Position numbers and translations under genes: made by a program
Shown: positions 27,726-36,250 of the stretch, piece by piece
Layout: each line of letters begins with the position of its first letter
Position numbering within the stretch: the first letter of the stretch is position 1
The notes under the pieces: model-generated
The model's database searches: none
The model's input: only the letters and a program-made list of their open reading frames with translations
What the model was told of the DNA's origin: nothing
Assembly: GCA_015063165.1 (NCBI GenBank)
Contig: SUSZ01000007.1
Span: 18,133 to 82,132 of the forward strand
Length of the DNA stretch: 64,000 bases
Direction of reading: 5' to 3'
From: Thermoplasmata archaeon
GTDB lineage: Archaea; Thermoplasmatota; Thermoplasmata; Methanomassiliicoccales; Methanomethylophilaceae

Positions 27726-28664
27726 TTGCAGAAGAACGTTTCCGGCGAATACGACGACGACATGGATCTCGATGATGTCTACGAAGACGAAGGTCTCGAA
27801 GAGGAGTTCAAGGTCGTCGAGAAGGAAGAGCCCACCGTCTCCGAGCCTGTGATGCAGACCGGCGGCATGTTCGCCACAGAAGAGGACTCCATAAAGAAGG
27901 TCTCTGCCGGAAGCATAGCCGAGTGGTTGTTCTCGATTTCCGTGAATGCGTCCCCGGCGACTCTATCGTTCTCAGTCGTTTCCGGGCGCGACGATGCTCC
28001 TGAATGGGAGGTCTCGCTGTTCGACGGGGCCACCGAGCTCTGGAACAGCGCCGTCCCTGTCGAGAAGATCGAGATCAGCGCTTCCAAGTCGCTGAGGCTC
28101 TCCGCCGAGTGTCCTAGCGGAGTCAGATACGGTGATTCCATAGTCGTCACCGTTTCTGCCAAAAACAACAGAGGATCCGACTCGATAAGCTTCGAGGCGG
28201 TAGCAAAACAGTCCATAATGATCCTTAAGACCCAGATCGACCAGGAGAAGACCGTGGCGAACGAGCTGTTCGGGAAGACGGTCAGAAACAGCGATAAGGG
28301 AGAACAGGACATCTATGCGATCCTGAGCCCTCAGGGACTCAGAGGATATGTGTTCGTCGAAGGGATGAACACGGAACGTCTGCTGGAGAAGACCAGGGAA
28401 ATCAAAAAAGCCAGGAACTTCATCAACGGCGAGACGGCCATCGGTGACATCGAGGCGTACCTCACCCCCGCATCCCCTGTCATCGGTATTGCCGAGGGAG
28501 ACATAGTCGAACTCGTCAACGGACCCTTCAAGGGTGAGAAGGCTAGGGTCCAGAAGATCGAAGAGGTCAAAGAGGAAATCACGGTCGAGCTCATCGAGGC
28601 CATGGTTCCCATACCTGTCACTGTCAAAGGAGACAGCGTCAGAGTCATTGAAAAGGAGAAATGA
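27726..28664 (+). CDS. spt5: Transcription elongation factor Spt5 with long N-terminal extension
   Basis: Processivity factor binding the RNA polymerase clamp. The C-terminal part is ordinary archaeal Spt5: an NGN domain (about 165-250, starting SIMILKTQIDQEKTV and including LRGYVFVEGMN) and a KOW domain (about 258-305, IAEGDIVELVNGPFKGEKARV). The first 160 residues are extra. Residues 8-40 are very acidic, and about 60-160 look like a beta-sandwich (SLFDGATELWNS, then SLRLSAECPSGVRYGDSIVV). Usual archaeal Spt5 is near 150 residues. Start TTG 27726 follows GGGGGTAGAAGG; ATG 27762 is an alternative. Confidence 0.88.
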   Translation: MQKNVSGEYDDDMDLDDVYEDEGLEEEFKVVEKEEPTVSEPVMQTGGMFATEEDSIKKVSAGSIAEWLFSISVNASPATLSFSVVSGRDDAPEWEVSLFDGATELWNSAVPVEKIEISASKSLRLSAECPSGVRYGDSIVVTVSAKNNRGSDSISFEAVAKQSIMILKTQIDQEKTVANELFGKTVRNSDKGEQDIYAILSPQGLRGYVFVEGMNTERLLEKTREIKKARNFINGETAIGDIEAYLTPASPVIGIAEGDIVELVNGPFKGEKARVQKIEEVKEEITVELIEAMVPIPVTVKGDSVRVIEKEK

Positions 28665-28667
28665 GAA

Positions 28668-29138
28668 ATGGTAGATACTGTTGAGGCAATGGTTGATGGA
28701 GGCAAGGCCACCGCAGGCCCGCCTCTCGGTCCCGCCCTGGGCCCTAAAGGAGTTAACATCGGTCAGGTCGTCGCCAAGATCAACGAGAAGACGAAGGCCT
28801 TCGCCGGGATGAAGGTCCCCGTGAAGATTCTCATCAACACCGACAAGACGTTCGACATCAAGGTCGGTACTCCCCCCATGTCCGCTCTCATCAAAGGAGA
28901 GCTCGGCGTGAACTCCGGTGCGCACAACGCGAAAACCGAGAAAGTCGGAAACCTGACTCTCGACCAGGCGAAGAAGATCGCCGAGATGAAGCAGGACGAC
29001 CTCCTCGGAGCCGACCTCAAGGCCAAGGTTCTCGAGGTCGCTGGAAACTGCGTCTCTGTCGGAGTCACCATCGACGGCAAGGACCCCAAGGCGTTCACCG
29101 CTGCGGTCAAGGCCGGCGAGTACGACGACAAATTCTGA
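28668..29138 (+). CDS. rpl11: 50S ribosomal protein L11
   Basis: Ribosomal stalk-base protein, 156 residues, binding the GTPase-associated region of 23S rRNA. The conserved Pro/Gly motif GPPLGPALGPKGVNIGQVV is at about 17-35, and the C-terminal RNA-binding domain contains SGAHNAKTEKVG. It starts 3 nt after the spt5 stop. A terminator follows, so secE-spt5-L11 form one operon separate from L1-L10-L12. Confidence 0.96.
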   Translation: MVDTVEAMVDGGKATAGPPLGPALGPKGVNIGQVVAKINEKTKAFAGMKVPVKILINTDKTFDIKVGTPPMSALIKGELGVNSGAHNAKTEKVGNLTLDQAKKIAEMKQDDLLGADLKAKVLEVAGNCVSVGVTIDGKDPKAFTAAVKAGEYDDKF

Positions 29139-29144
29139 AACCAT

Positions 29145-29180
29145 GGGGGCTCAGCCCCTGTCTTTTTCCTTCTTTTTCTA
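29145..29180 (+). terminator. Terminator after L11
   Basis: GGGGC-TCA-GCCCC stem (29146-29158) followed by T-rich TCTTTTTCCTTCTTTTTC. Confidence 0.55.
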
Positions 29181-29317
29181 TAGTCAAGGCCGCTATGGCT
29201 TCCAAGATGTGCTCCTGGTGTCGCGTCTTTAAATTAACTTTAAATATAGGTTTTGTTTAGGGCGTTCTGCTTGTAGGAGAGTCGCAAGACTCGTTCGTAC
29301 TACGAGGAGGAATTGTA

Positions 29318-29959
29318 TTGGCAGAAAAACCAACCGTAATGGCTGTGCAGAAGGCACTGGATAGTGCGAAGAAGCGCAATTTCACTGAAACGGTTGAGTT
29401 GGCCATCAATCTCACGGACGTCGACCTGACGATCCCCAAGAACCGTATCACGGAGGATATCATTCTCCCCAACGGTCGCGGAAAGTCGGTCAAGGTCTGT
29501 GTTATTGGTGGTGGCGAACTAGCCCTTAAAGCCAAAGACGTGGCCGATCGCGTCATCACCCCCGAAGAACTCGGAGAGATCGCGAACGACAAGAAACAGG
29601 CTAAGAAGATCGTTAACAGCATCGATTACTTCATCGCCGAGGCTCCCCTCATGGCAGTCGTCGGTAAGAGGCTCGGTACCGTTCTCGGTCCTCGCGGAAA
29701 GATGCCTAAGCCCATCGCGCCCGGAGCAGATCCCACCGCGATGATCGAGGGTCTCCGCAAGTCTGTGACCATCAGGACGAAAGACAGGAAGACTTTCCAC
29801 GCACCCGTCGGAAACGTCAACATGAACGCCGAGGAGATCTCCGACAACATCGAGCTCATCCTCAAGCGTGTCGAGGCTCACCTTGAGAAAGGAAAGCACA
29901 ACATCGCTTCCGTTTATGTCAAGACGACCATGGGACCGTCGGAGAAGATCGCATTGTAA
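29318..29959 (+). CDS. rpl1: 50S ribosomal protein L1
   Basis: L1-stalk protein, 213 residues, which in methanogens also represses its own operon by binding the mRNA. The two-domain pattern is visible with KKRNFTETVELAINL near the start and the conserved GKRLGTVLGPRGKMPKPI in the middle. The start is TTG 29318 with GAGGAGG 7 nt upstream; ATG 29339 is a weaker alternative. The leader (about 29255-29317) could carry an autoregulatory site, but none was identified. TTTAAATATAG near 29241 is the promoter candidate. Confidence 0.94.
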   Translation: MAEKPTVMAVQKALDSAKKRNFTETVELAINLTDVDLTIPKNRITEDIILPNGRGKSVKVCVIGGGELALKAKDVADRVITPEELGEIANDKKQAKKIVNSIDYFIAEAPLMAVVGKRLGTVLGPRGKMPKPIAPGADPTAMIEGLRKSVTIRTKDRKTFHAPVGNVNMNAEEISDNIELILKRVEAHLEKGKHNIASVYVKTTMGPSEKIAL

Positions 29960-29971
29960 GGAGGTTCAAAG

Positions 29972-30976
29972 ATGGCACACGTCGCAGCTTGGAAGAAGGA
30001 CATGGTAAGCGAGCTGGTACAGGATATGCGCGAGTACCCCGTTGTCGCTATCGTCGACATGGAGGGTATCCCCGGACAGCAGATCCAGTCCATGAGGGCC
30101 GGACTCAGGGCTCACGCGAAGCTCAAGATGACCAAGGACAAGCTCATTCTCCTTGCTCTCGATGAGATCGCGAAAGAGAGACCCGGAATCGCAGACCTCA
30201 AGGATGCTGTTCACGGGCAGTGCGCGGTGGTCACCACCGACATCGACTCGTTCAAGCTCTTCAAGAAGCTCGAGTCGACGAAGACTGCAGCTCCCGCAAA
30301 GGAGGGGCAGCTTGCACCTTACGATATCGTCGTACCTAAGGGACCGACCCCGTTCGGACCTGGCCCGATTATCGGTGAACTTCAGAAAATAGGCATTCCT
30401 GCAGCAATCGAGGCAGGAAAGATAGCAGTCAAGAAGGACACGACGCTCGTCAAGGCCGGAGAGCCGATTCCCGGACCTGTCGCAGCGATGCTTCCCAAGC
30501 TTGAGATCCTCCCCATGGAGGTAGGTATGGACCTCAGGGCCGCCTACGAGGATGGTGTGATCTACAAGAGGGACGTTCTCGATATTCCTGAGGACTACTA
30601 TTCCACGATGTTCGCTACGGCTGCACACGACGCCCTCGCGCTCGGTGTGTCGATCGCGTTCCCCACGAAGGATACGATCGTACCGCTCATTGCTAAGGCG
30701 TTCAGAGAGACAATGGGACTCTCGATCGCAGCCGCGATACCGACCAAAGAAAACATCGACAAGCTCCTGGCAAAGGCAGACGCGCAGATGCTCGCATTGG
30801 CATCCGCCGCTGGATACACCAACGACTCGATCGCAGCGAGGCTCAGCTCCGCCGCCGCAGCAACCGCTGCCGCACCCGCAGTCGAGGCATCCGCCCCTGC
30901 AGCAGCTGTCGAAGACGAAGAAGAAGAGGTCAGCGAGGAAGAAGCAGCCGCTGGCCTTAGTGCATTATTCGGCTAA
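29972..30976 (+). CDS. rplP0: 50S ribosomal protein L10 (P0)
   Basis: Acidic stalk base protein of 334 residues that binds L11-site rRNA and anchors L12 dimers. The rRNA-binding N-domain (1-105), the archaeal/eukaryotic insertion (about 105-185), long helices for L12 binding near 230-290, an Ala-rich hinge, and the acidic tail [16 protein letters not shown] are all present. GGAGG precedes ATG 29972, 12 nt after L1. Confidence 0.96.
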   Translation: MAHVAAWKKDMVSELVQDMREYPVVAIVDMEGIPGQQIQSMRAGLRAHAKLKMTKDKLILLALDEIAKERPGIADLKDAVHGQCAVVTTDIDSFKLFKKLESTKTAAPAKEGQLAPYDIVVPKGPTPFGPGPIIGELQKIGIPAAIEAGKIAVKKDTTLVKAGEPIPGPVAAMLPKLEILPMEVGMDLRAAYEDGVIYKRDVLDIPEDYYSTMFATAAHDALALGVSIAFPTKDTIVPLIAKAFRETMGLSIAAAIPTKENIDKLLAKADAQMLALASAAGYTNDSIAARLSSAAAATAAAPAVEASAPAAAVEDEEEEVSEEEAAAGLSALFG

Positions 30977-30995
30977 ATAAAAGGAGATGAAATAA

Positions 30996-31310
30996 ATGGA
31001 GTATATCTACAGTGCAATGGTGCTCTACTCTGCTGGCAAGGACATCACCGAGGACGCTATCAAGGCCGTCCTGACCGCCGCTGGAGTCGACGCTGACGCA
31101 GCCAAGATCAAAGCACTGGTTGCTTCTCTCGAGGGAGTCGACATCAAAGAGGCTATCGCAAGCGCAGCTTTCGCCGCACCTGCAGCCGCTGCCGCCCCCG
31201 CCGCTGGAGCCGCCGCTGCCCCTGCAGCCGCAGCCGCAGCCGAGGAGCCCGAAGAGGAAGCAGTCAGTGAGGAAGAGGCCGCAGCTGGACTTTCCGCTCT
31301 GTTCGGATGA
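30996..31310 (+). CDS. rpl12: 50S ribosomal protein L12 (P1)
   Basis: Flexible stalk protein of 104 residues that recruits translational GTPases. The helical dimerisation domain is at 1-57, then an Ala/Pro hinge (about 58-87), then the acidic tail. Its last 15 residues ([15 protein letters not shown]) are identical to those of L10, the shared factor-binding tail of archaeal P-stalk proteins. GGAGATGA lies upstream. Last gene of the L1-L10-L12 operon; T-rich sequence follows. Confidence 0.96.
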   Translation: MEYIYSAMVLYSAGKDITEDAIKAVLTAAGVDADAAKIKALVASLEGVDIKEAIASAAFAAPAAAAAPAAGAAAAPAAAAAAEEPEEEAVSEEEAAAGLSALFG

Positions 31311-31349
31311 TCTGGTTGGTCTACCTGACTATCACAAACCTTTTACCTT

Positions 31350-31357
31350 TTTTTACA
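31350..31357 (+). promoter_or_regulatory. TATA-like box of the FtsZ-like operon
   Basis: TTTTTACA is centred about 24 nt before ATG 31377; the first gene lacks a ribosome site, suggesting a leaderless mRNA. Confidence 0.4.
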
Positions 31358-31376
31358 CATTGTCGGCTTCGATATC

Positions 31377-31535
31377 ATGTTGGCGGAGACGTGCGACAGT
31401 TCCAAAGAATCCAAGTCTCCGCTTTTGGACGAAGTCCCCCTCCCGATCGAGGACCTCATCCGCGACGGTCGTCCGTTCTCTTTCGAAGAATCCGTGGAGC
31501 GCATGGTCAAGAAGCGCTTCGAGAAGGAGGAGTGA
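31377..31535 (+). CDS. 52-aa protein encoded directly upstream of the FtsZ-like gene
   Basis: ATG 31377 opens 52 codons (MLAETCDSSKESKSPLLDEV at the start, ending VKKRFEKEE). The region is polar, with a Pro-rich middle (VPLPIEDLIRDGRPFSF) and a charged C-terminal helix. It ends 1 nt before the ATG of the tubulin-like gene, and its last codons GGAGGAGTGAG form that gene's ribosome site. Tight coupling suggests a partner or adaptor for the GTPase. No family recognised. Confidence 0.6.
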   Translation: MLAETCDSSKESKSPLLDEVPLPIEDLIRDGRPFSFEESVERMVKKRFEKEE

Positions 31536-31536
31536 G

Positions 31537-32352
31537 ATGCAGGACGTCCTGGTGGTCGCCTGCGGAGGCGCTGGCCGCAACGTGTTCTCGGAAGCATCCG
31601 ACATCCTCGATTGCCCTGTCATGCTGATCAACTCCAACAGCTCAAGCGACATCCAGCTGGCCCCGGAGGATTTCAGCGGATGCCGCGGGGACCCCGAGCT
31701 CGCTTTCACCCTTGCTTTCGACAACGTGGACGCCATAAAGGAGGCGTTCAAAGGGTATCGTGCCGTCATAGTCTTCTCCATGCTCGGGGGAGGAACGGGA
31801 ACCGGCATGGTGCCAGTGATACTCAAGACGGCCGCCGGCTGCGGATGCCGCACCATATCCGTCATGGGTCTGCCCATGATAGTCGAGAAGGAGAGGCGCG
31901 CGCTGGCGCAGGGAGTGCTGGCGGAGATCTCCGCCCATTCGGACCGCATGTACCTTCTGGACGAGGACGCCGTCATACGCATGAGCCCCGATGCGAAAGC
32001 GCACAGCTTCTTCAAGATGATCGCCCACTCGATCATATTCACCGTGAAGTGCATCGCGGACCTCCTCTCAGGACCGTTCTTCACCACGTTCTTCGACAAG
32101 GTGTACACCTTCGCCTATGTATCCGACATGAATCCTGTAATGGCGGTGGAGAAGGCGGTGAACTCGTCCGTTCCGACTGTGGTCGACCCCATCGGAAGGA
32201 TAGTCGTCGCTGTGAGCTCGGCGACCGGAAGCGTGGAGTCCGATGCGATCTACGACAAAGTCGCGGATATGACCGGGGTCATGCCGGACATAGTCCGCAG
32301 GAACGACAAGGAGGACACGAAGATGGTCGTGTTCTTCTCTGTCTGGAGCTGA
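31537..32352 (+). CDS. Short divergent FtsZ/tubulin-superfamily GTPase
   Basis: A 271-residue protein with the tubulin/FtsZ nucleotide-binding core: CGGAGRNV in the T1 loop (9-16), a T3-like segment, and the signature GGGTGTG at 84-90 (within FSMLGGGTGTGMVPVI). It is about 80-100 residues shorter than FtsZ or CetZ. The NxDxxD/E catalytic T7 loop expected after helix 7 is not evident; the region reads TVKCIADLLSGPFFTTFFDK. It may therefore bind GTP without efficient polymer-dependent hydrolysis. Genomic FtsZ proper is not in the window. It ends flush against the convergent methyltransferase gene. Confidence 0.8.
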   Translation: MQDVLVVACGGAGRNVFSEASDILDCPVMLINSNSSSDIQLAPEDFSGCRGDPELAFTLAFDNVDAIKEAFKGYRAVIVFSMLGGGTGTGMVPVILKTAAGCGCRTISVMGLPMIVEKERRALAQGVLAEISAHSDRMYLLDEDAVIRMSPDAKAHSFFKMIAHSIIFTVKCIADLLSGPFFTTFFDKVYTFAYVSDMNPVMAVEKAVNSSVPTVVDPIGRIVVAVSSATGSVESDAIYDKVADMTGVMPDIVRRNDKEDTKMVVFFSVWS

Positions 32353-33099
32353 TCACTCCTCTTTCTTCTTCTCCCAGGGCTTCCCGTGCCTGATGATCTT
32401 GGAAGCGTCCCCGAACACGCCCATGATGGTGTTGTACTCGTACTTGGTGGGGATCGAGCGGCCCATCATCCTTCTGAACATGATGCGGGTCATCTCCCTT
32501 CTGTTGGGAGGGTACTCGATGGCGTCCATGAGCTCGTCGAAGAACCTGAACATGCGCTCCTTCTCGGCCCTGTCGGCAGGCTCGGGCCTCCTGTTCTCGT
32601 GGCAGGCCTGGAAGAACTCGTACATAACGATGTTTGCCGCATGGGACAGGTTCAGGATGGGATACTCCTCGCCCGAAGGGATGGTGATGAGGACGTCGCA
32701 CATGTTGAGCTCCTCCTGGAGAAGGCCGATGTCTTCTCTTCCGAACACGATCGCGATCCTTTCCGGGTATCCTCTGCAGTGCTCGGCGAACTCGCGGACG
32801 GGAACGGGCACGCGGGAGTAGTTCCTGTCGCCTTTGGTGGTGACTCCGCTGGTCCCAACGACGAGGAAGCAGTCCTTGACGGCGTCCTCGAAGCTGGTGA
32901 CGATCTGGGCGTTGTCCAGGATCTGGGACCCGTGCTTGGATCTGCGGTAGGCGTCGTCTCCGAGCTCGCAGGGATTGACGAGGTACAGCTCCTTCACGTC
33001 GAAGTTCGCCATTGATCTCGCGATGGCGCCCACGTTGCCTTCGAACTTCGCTCCCACCACCACTATGCGGATGTCAGGCCCTACGGACGACTCCATCAT
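32353..33099 (-). CDS. TrmJ/SPOUT-family RNA methyltransferase
   Basis: A 248-residue SPOUT methyltransferase. The N-terminal VVVGAKFEGNVGAIARSMANF has the family's Asn/Arg motif, IAIVFGREDIGLLQEEL is motif 2, and TIPSGEEYPILNLSHAANIV is motif 3 forming the SAM knot. The C-terminal extension (about 165-248) is helical, as in TrmJ. The archaeal relative TrmJ 2'-O-methylates tRNA position 32; the target here is inferred. GGAGG lies 5 nt before ATG 33099. Its stop abuts that of the FtsZ-like gene. Confidence 0.88.
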   Translation of the reverse strand: MMESSVGPDIRIVVVGAKFEGNVGAIARSMANFDVKELYLVNPCELGDDAYRRSKHGSQILDNAQIVTSFEDAVKDCFLVVGTSGVTTKGDRNYSRVPVPVREFAEHCRGYPERIAIVFGREDIGLLQEELNMCDVLITIPSGEEYPILNLSHAANIVMYEFFQACHENRRPEPADRAEKERMFRFFDELMDAIEYPPNRREMTRIMFRRMMGRSIPTKYEYNTIMGVFGDASKIIRHGKPWEKKKEE

Positions 33100-33313
33100 T
33101 CCTGCCTCCTCGGGTCGAGAACGGAGGCTGTCTTCGGAAGGTCGGTGCGGATGTTGCGAGATTCTGCTTTTCCCATGGCTGTCAATTCCTTCGATACGAT
33201 GTTCTGACGAACTGGATGCGACCTGCACCGATTGAATTTATTTGTATTGTTCGATGGGCACGGGCACATACCTGAGCCTTCGTTCGTCTCGGCGGCTCAT
33301 TCTATCAATAGCA

Positions 33314-33321
33314 CTAAAATA
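33314..33321 (+). promoter_or_regulatory. TATA-like box of the phosphopantothenate synthetase operon
   Basis: CTAAAATA is centred 26 nt before ATG 33344 and no ribosome site is visible. The rest of the 33100-33313 gap shows no gene or repeat. Confidence 0.45.
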
Positions 33322-33343
33322 CGAGTGCGTAGGTATTCGGCGC

Positions 33344-34096
33344 ATGGAAATACCCAAGGACCACCCTAGATACAAATCCCTGATGACCAGGGAGCGTCTG
33401 GCGGAGATGGTGCAGAAGGGCCTAGTGACCCCCACCGGGCTCATCTCCCACGGACGCGGGGAAGCCTACGACTATCTCATGGGAGAGAAGAGCACGGAGG
33501 CGGCGCTCGAAGCGGAGAAGGCTGCCGCAGCCTTCCTTCTGAACGCCAAGAACCCTGTCGTCTGCATCAACGGCAACGCGGCCGCTCTGGATCCCGAGGG
33601 TCTCATCGCCCTTGCCGAGGCCATTCCCGCCAAGATCGAGGTCAACCTGTTCCACAGGACCCCCGAGAGGATGGAGGGGATCATCTCGTATCTCGAGTCC
33701 AAAGGCGCCAAGGAGGTCCTCGGAAGGAACCCCGACCGCAGGATAGCCTCCCTCAACCACGACCGCGCCCTCTGCACCGAGGAGGGCATCTTCTCCAGCG
33801 ACGTCATCGTGGTCCCCATAGAGGACGGAGACCGCGCCGAGGCCCTCGTATCCATGGGGAAGGTCGTCATCTCGATCGACCTGAACCCCCTGTCCCGCAC
33901 GTCGCGCACCGCCACCGTCCCCATCTCGGACGAGATGTCCCGCGCCCTGGAGAATATGATAAGGTTCATCGGGGAGCTCCGCGGGGACGAGGCTACAATA
34001 TTAAAGGAGACAAAGACGTTCTCCGCTAAAGATAACCGCCGCAAGACGGTTCAGTGCATCTGCGATTCGCTGATGTCCGAGTTTGATGAGGAGTGA
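33344..34096 (+). CDS. 4-phosphopantoate--beta-alanine ligase (archaeal phosphopantothenate synthetase)
   Basis: Archaea-specific coenzyme A biosynthesis enzyme (COG1701) that joins phosphopantoate and beta-alanine, 250 residues. Family blocks are present: IPKDHPRYKSLMTRERL at the start, TPTGLISHGRGEAYDYLMGE, then VCINGNAAALDPEGL and VISIDLNPLSRTSRTATV. The matching pantoate kinase is not in the window. ATG 33344 is chosen over ATG 33242, which would add 34 unconserved residues. The stop lies in the GGAGTGATTC ribosome site of ahcY. Confidence 0.93.
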   Translation: MEIPKDHPRYKSLMTRERLAEMVQKGLVTPTGLISHGRGEAYDYLMGEKSTEAALEAEKAAAAFLLNAKNPVVCINGNAAALDPEGLIALAEAIPAKIEVNLFHRTPERMEGIISYLESKGAKEVLGRNPDRRIASLNHDRALCTEEGIFSSDVIVVPIEDGDRAEALVSMGKVVISIDLNPLSRTSRTATVPISDEMSRALENMIRFIGELRGDEATILKETKTFSAKDNRRKTVQCICDSLMSEFDEE

Positions 34097-34100
34097 TTCA

Positions 34101-35339
34101 ATGGACGATCTGCTGAAGAAAGGGTCCCTCAGGCTCCATTGGGCGGAAAGCCACATGCCTGTCCTGAAGGATGTCAGGAAACGCTTCATCGACGAGCAGC
34201 CCCTCGCGGGACTCAAGATCGGAATGGCTCTGCATACGGAGGCCAAGACCGGCATGCTCGCCGTTACCCTTGCAGACGCCGGTGCCAAGATCAGGCTAGC
34301 CAGCTGCAACCCCCTGTCCACCGACGACTCCGTCGCCCTTGCCCTCCGCGAGGAGTACGGGCTCGAGGTCTACGCCAAGAAATGGGAGTCCTCCGAGGAG
34401 TACTACCGCAACCTGAACAACGTCCTGGACATGTCCCCGGACTTCATCATCGACGACGGGGCAGACCTCATCGCCATGGTCCACACCTCCCGCAAGGAAA
34501 AGCTGGGCAACGTGAAGGCCGCCAACGAGGAGACCACCACCGGCGTCGTCCGCCTCAGGGCCATGGCCAACGATGGAGCGCTCAAGTTCCCCGTCCTCGA
34601 TGTGAACGACGCCAAGATGAAGTTCATGTTCGACAACCGGTACGGAACCGGCCAGTCCGCCTTTGACGGATGGATGAACGCCACCAACCTCATCGTAGCA
34701 GGGAAGAGGCTGGTCGTCGCCGGATACGGATGGTGCGGAAAGGGGGTCGCCATGAGGGCCAAGGGCCTCGGAGCGAGCGTCATCGTCACCGAAGTCGATC
34801 CCATCAAGGCGATCGAGGCCAAGATGGACGGATTCGAGGTCATGAAGATGATCGACGCCGTGAAGATCGCTGACATCATCATCACCGTCACCGGATGCAA
34901 GGACATCATCGCGGCCGAGCACATCGCGGCGATGAAGGACGGATGCATCATGGGCAACGTCGGACACTTCGACAACGAGATCAGCAAGCCCGCTCTCCAG
35001 GAGGCTTCCGTCTCCTGCGTGAGGGTCCGCGACTTCATCGACGAGTACAGGATGAAGGACGGGCGCAGCCTCTACCTGATCGCCGAGGGACGTCTGATGA
35101 ACCTCGCCGCAGGCCAGGGACACCCCGCCGAGATCATGGACATGAGCTTCTCGACCCAGGCTCTGGGAATCGTGCACATGTCCCAGCACTACGGCGAGAT
35201 GGAGAACAAGGTCTACGCCGTCCCCCATGAGATCGACGCAGAGATCGCATCGATCAAGCTCAGGTCCATGGGCGTGGAGATCGACGAGCTCAACGAAACC
35301 CAGGTGAAATACATCACCGGGTGGGAGGAAGGCACATGA
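34101..35339 (+). CDS. ahcY: S-adenosylhomocysteine hydrolase family protein
   Basis: NAD-dependent hydrolase of 412 residues that removes the methyl-transfer by-product S-adenosylhomocysteine, or S-inosylhomocysteine in some methanogens. Recognised by CNPLSTDDSVA, IDDGADLIAMVH, the EETTTGVVRL block, the NAD-binding VVAGYGWCGKGVAMRA and the GNVGHFDNEI segment. The usual C-terminal -Y-R-Y tail is absent, as in shorter archaeal forms. ATG 34101 has AGTGATTC just upstream. It overlaps the PfkB kinase start as ATGA. Confidence 0.95.
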   Translation: MDDLLKKGSLRLHWAESHMPVLKDVRKRFIDEQPLAGLKIGMALHTEAKTGMLAVTLADAGAKIRLASCNPLSTDDSVALALREEYGLEVYAKKWESSEEYYRNLNNVLDMSPDFIIDDGADLIAMVHTSRKEKLGNVKAANEETTTGVVRLRAMANDGALKFPVLDVNDAKMKFMFDNRYGTGQSAFDGWMNATNLIVAGKRLVVAGYGWCGKGVAMRAKGLGASVIVTEVDPIKAIEAKMDGFEVMKMIDAVKIADIIITVTGCKDIIAAEHIAAMKDGCIMGNVGHFDNEISKPALQEASVSCVRVRDFIDEYRMKDGRSLYLIAEGRLMNLAAGQGHPAEIMDMSFSTQALGIVHMSQHYGEMENKVYAVPHEIDAEIASIKLRSMGVEIDELNETQVKYITGWEEGT

Positions 35340-36250
35340 AGCCCTTCCTCTCCGTCTACGGACATGTGACAGTGGACCAGATCATGAAGGTCAGGAAGTT
35401 TCCTGTCACAGGAACGACGGAGGACGTTCTTACGGCCACTACGACCCTCGGAGGCACCGGCACCAACATAGCCGTCACCGCCGCGAGGCTAGGCTGCCCT
35501 ACGGCGCTCTGCGCGCTCGTCGGGAACGATTTCCCCGGCGCGTACGAGAAGGAGATCCGCGATTCCGGGCTGATATTGGACGACTTCAGGCATGTGGACG
35601 GATACGACACCTCCAAGGCCGTCGTCGTCAACGATGCGGCTCTGGATCAGAAGGTGCTCTTCTACCAGGGCCCTCAGGGATTCGCCACCGAGATCGGGAT
35701 AATGCTCGACAGGATGGCCTCCCAGTCCAAGTACGTGCATTTCTGCACCGGTCAGCCGTCGTTCTACCTGTCCGTGATGGAGAGAATACCCGAATCCAGC
35801 ATATCGATAGATCCCGCCCAGGAGACTCATCGCATATGGAACTCCGAGAACTTTCCGAAGGCTCTTGCCATGGCCGACGCCCTGTTCTGCAACAAGATCG
35901 AGGGGGATTCCCTCAGGAAGTACATCGGGGAGTACGACATCTTCGACGCCGACGTTGGCCTCGTGGTCTGCACCTACGGCGCCGAGGGAAGCATGGCGCG
36001 CATAGGCGAGGAGAAGATCAAAATTCCTACGGTGAAGGCGGAAAAGGTCGTCGACGTGACCGGGGCGGGGGACTCGTATCGCGCAGGTTACTACACATCG
36101 CTGTACCACGGCTACGAGATCCCAGAATCGCTGGTCATAGCGTCCGCGGTGGCTTCGTTCACCGTAGAGAAGACTGGCGCCCTCACCAACACCCCCACCT
36201 GGGAGGCGGCCTTGGAGAGGGCCGAGCCCTACTTCACGGAGATATCCTGA
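35336..36250 (+). CDS. PfkB/ribokinase-family kinase, probable nucleoside kinase
   Basis: A 304-residue ribokinase-fold kinase. The N-terminal substrate block GGTGTNIAVTAARLG is present, and near the C-terminus the catalytic VVDVTGAGDSYRAGY with its GAGD anion hole and Asp base. Substrate not fixed by sequence. Translational coupling to ahcY, which produces adenosine (or inosine), makes a nucleoside kinase role plausible, as for Methanocaldococcus nucleoside kinase. GGGAGGAAGG precedes ATG 35336. The stop overlaps the next ATG by one base. Confidence 0.85.
   Translation: MKPFLSVYGHVTVDQIMKVRKFPVTGTTEDVLTATTTLGGTGTNIAVTAARLGCPTALCALVGNDFPGAYEKEIRDSGLILDDFRHVDGYDTSKAVVVNDAALDQKVLFYQGPQGFATEIGIMLDRMASQSKYVHFCTGQPSFYLSVMERIPESSISIDPAQETHRIWNSENFPKALAMADALFCNKIEGDSLRKYIGEYDIFDADVGLVVCTYGAEGSMARIGEEKIKIPTVKAEKVVDVTGAGDSYRAGYYTSLYHGYEIPESLVIASAVASFTVEKTGALTNTPTWEAALERAEPYFTEIS

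Noticed and set aside
29255..29317. L1 autoregulatory binding site in the L1 leader
   Set aside because: Known in methanogens, but I could not match a specific L1-type RNA motif here.
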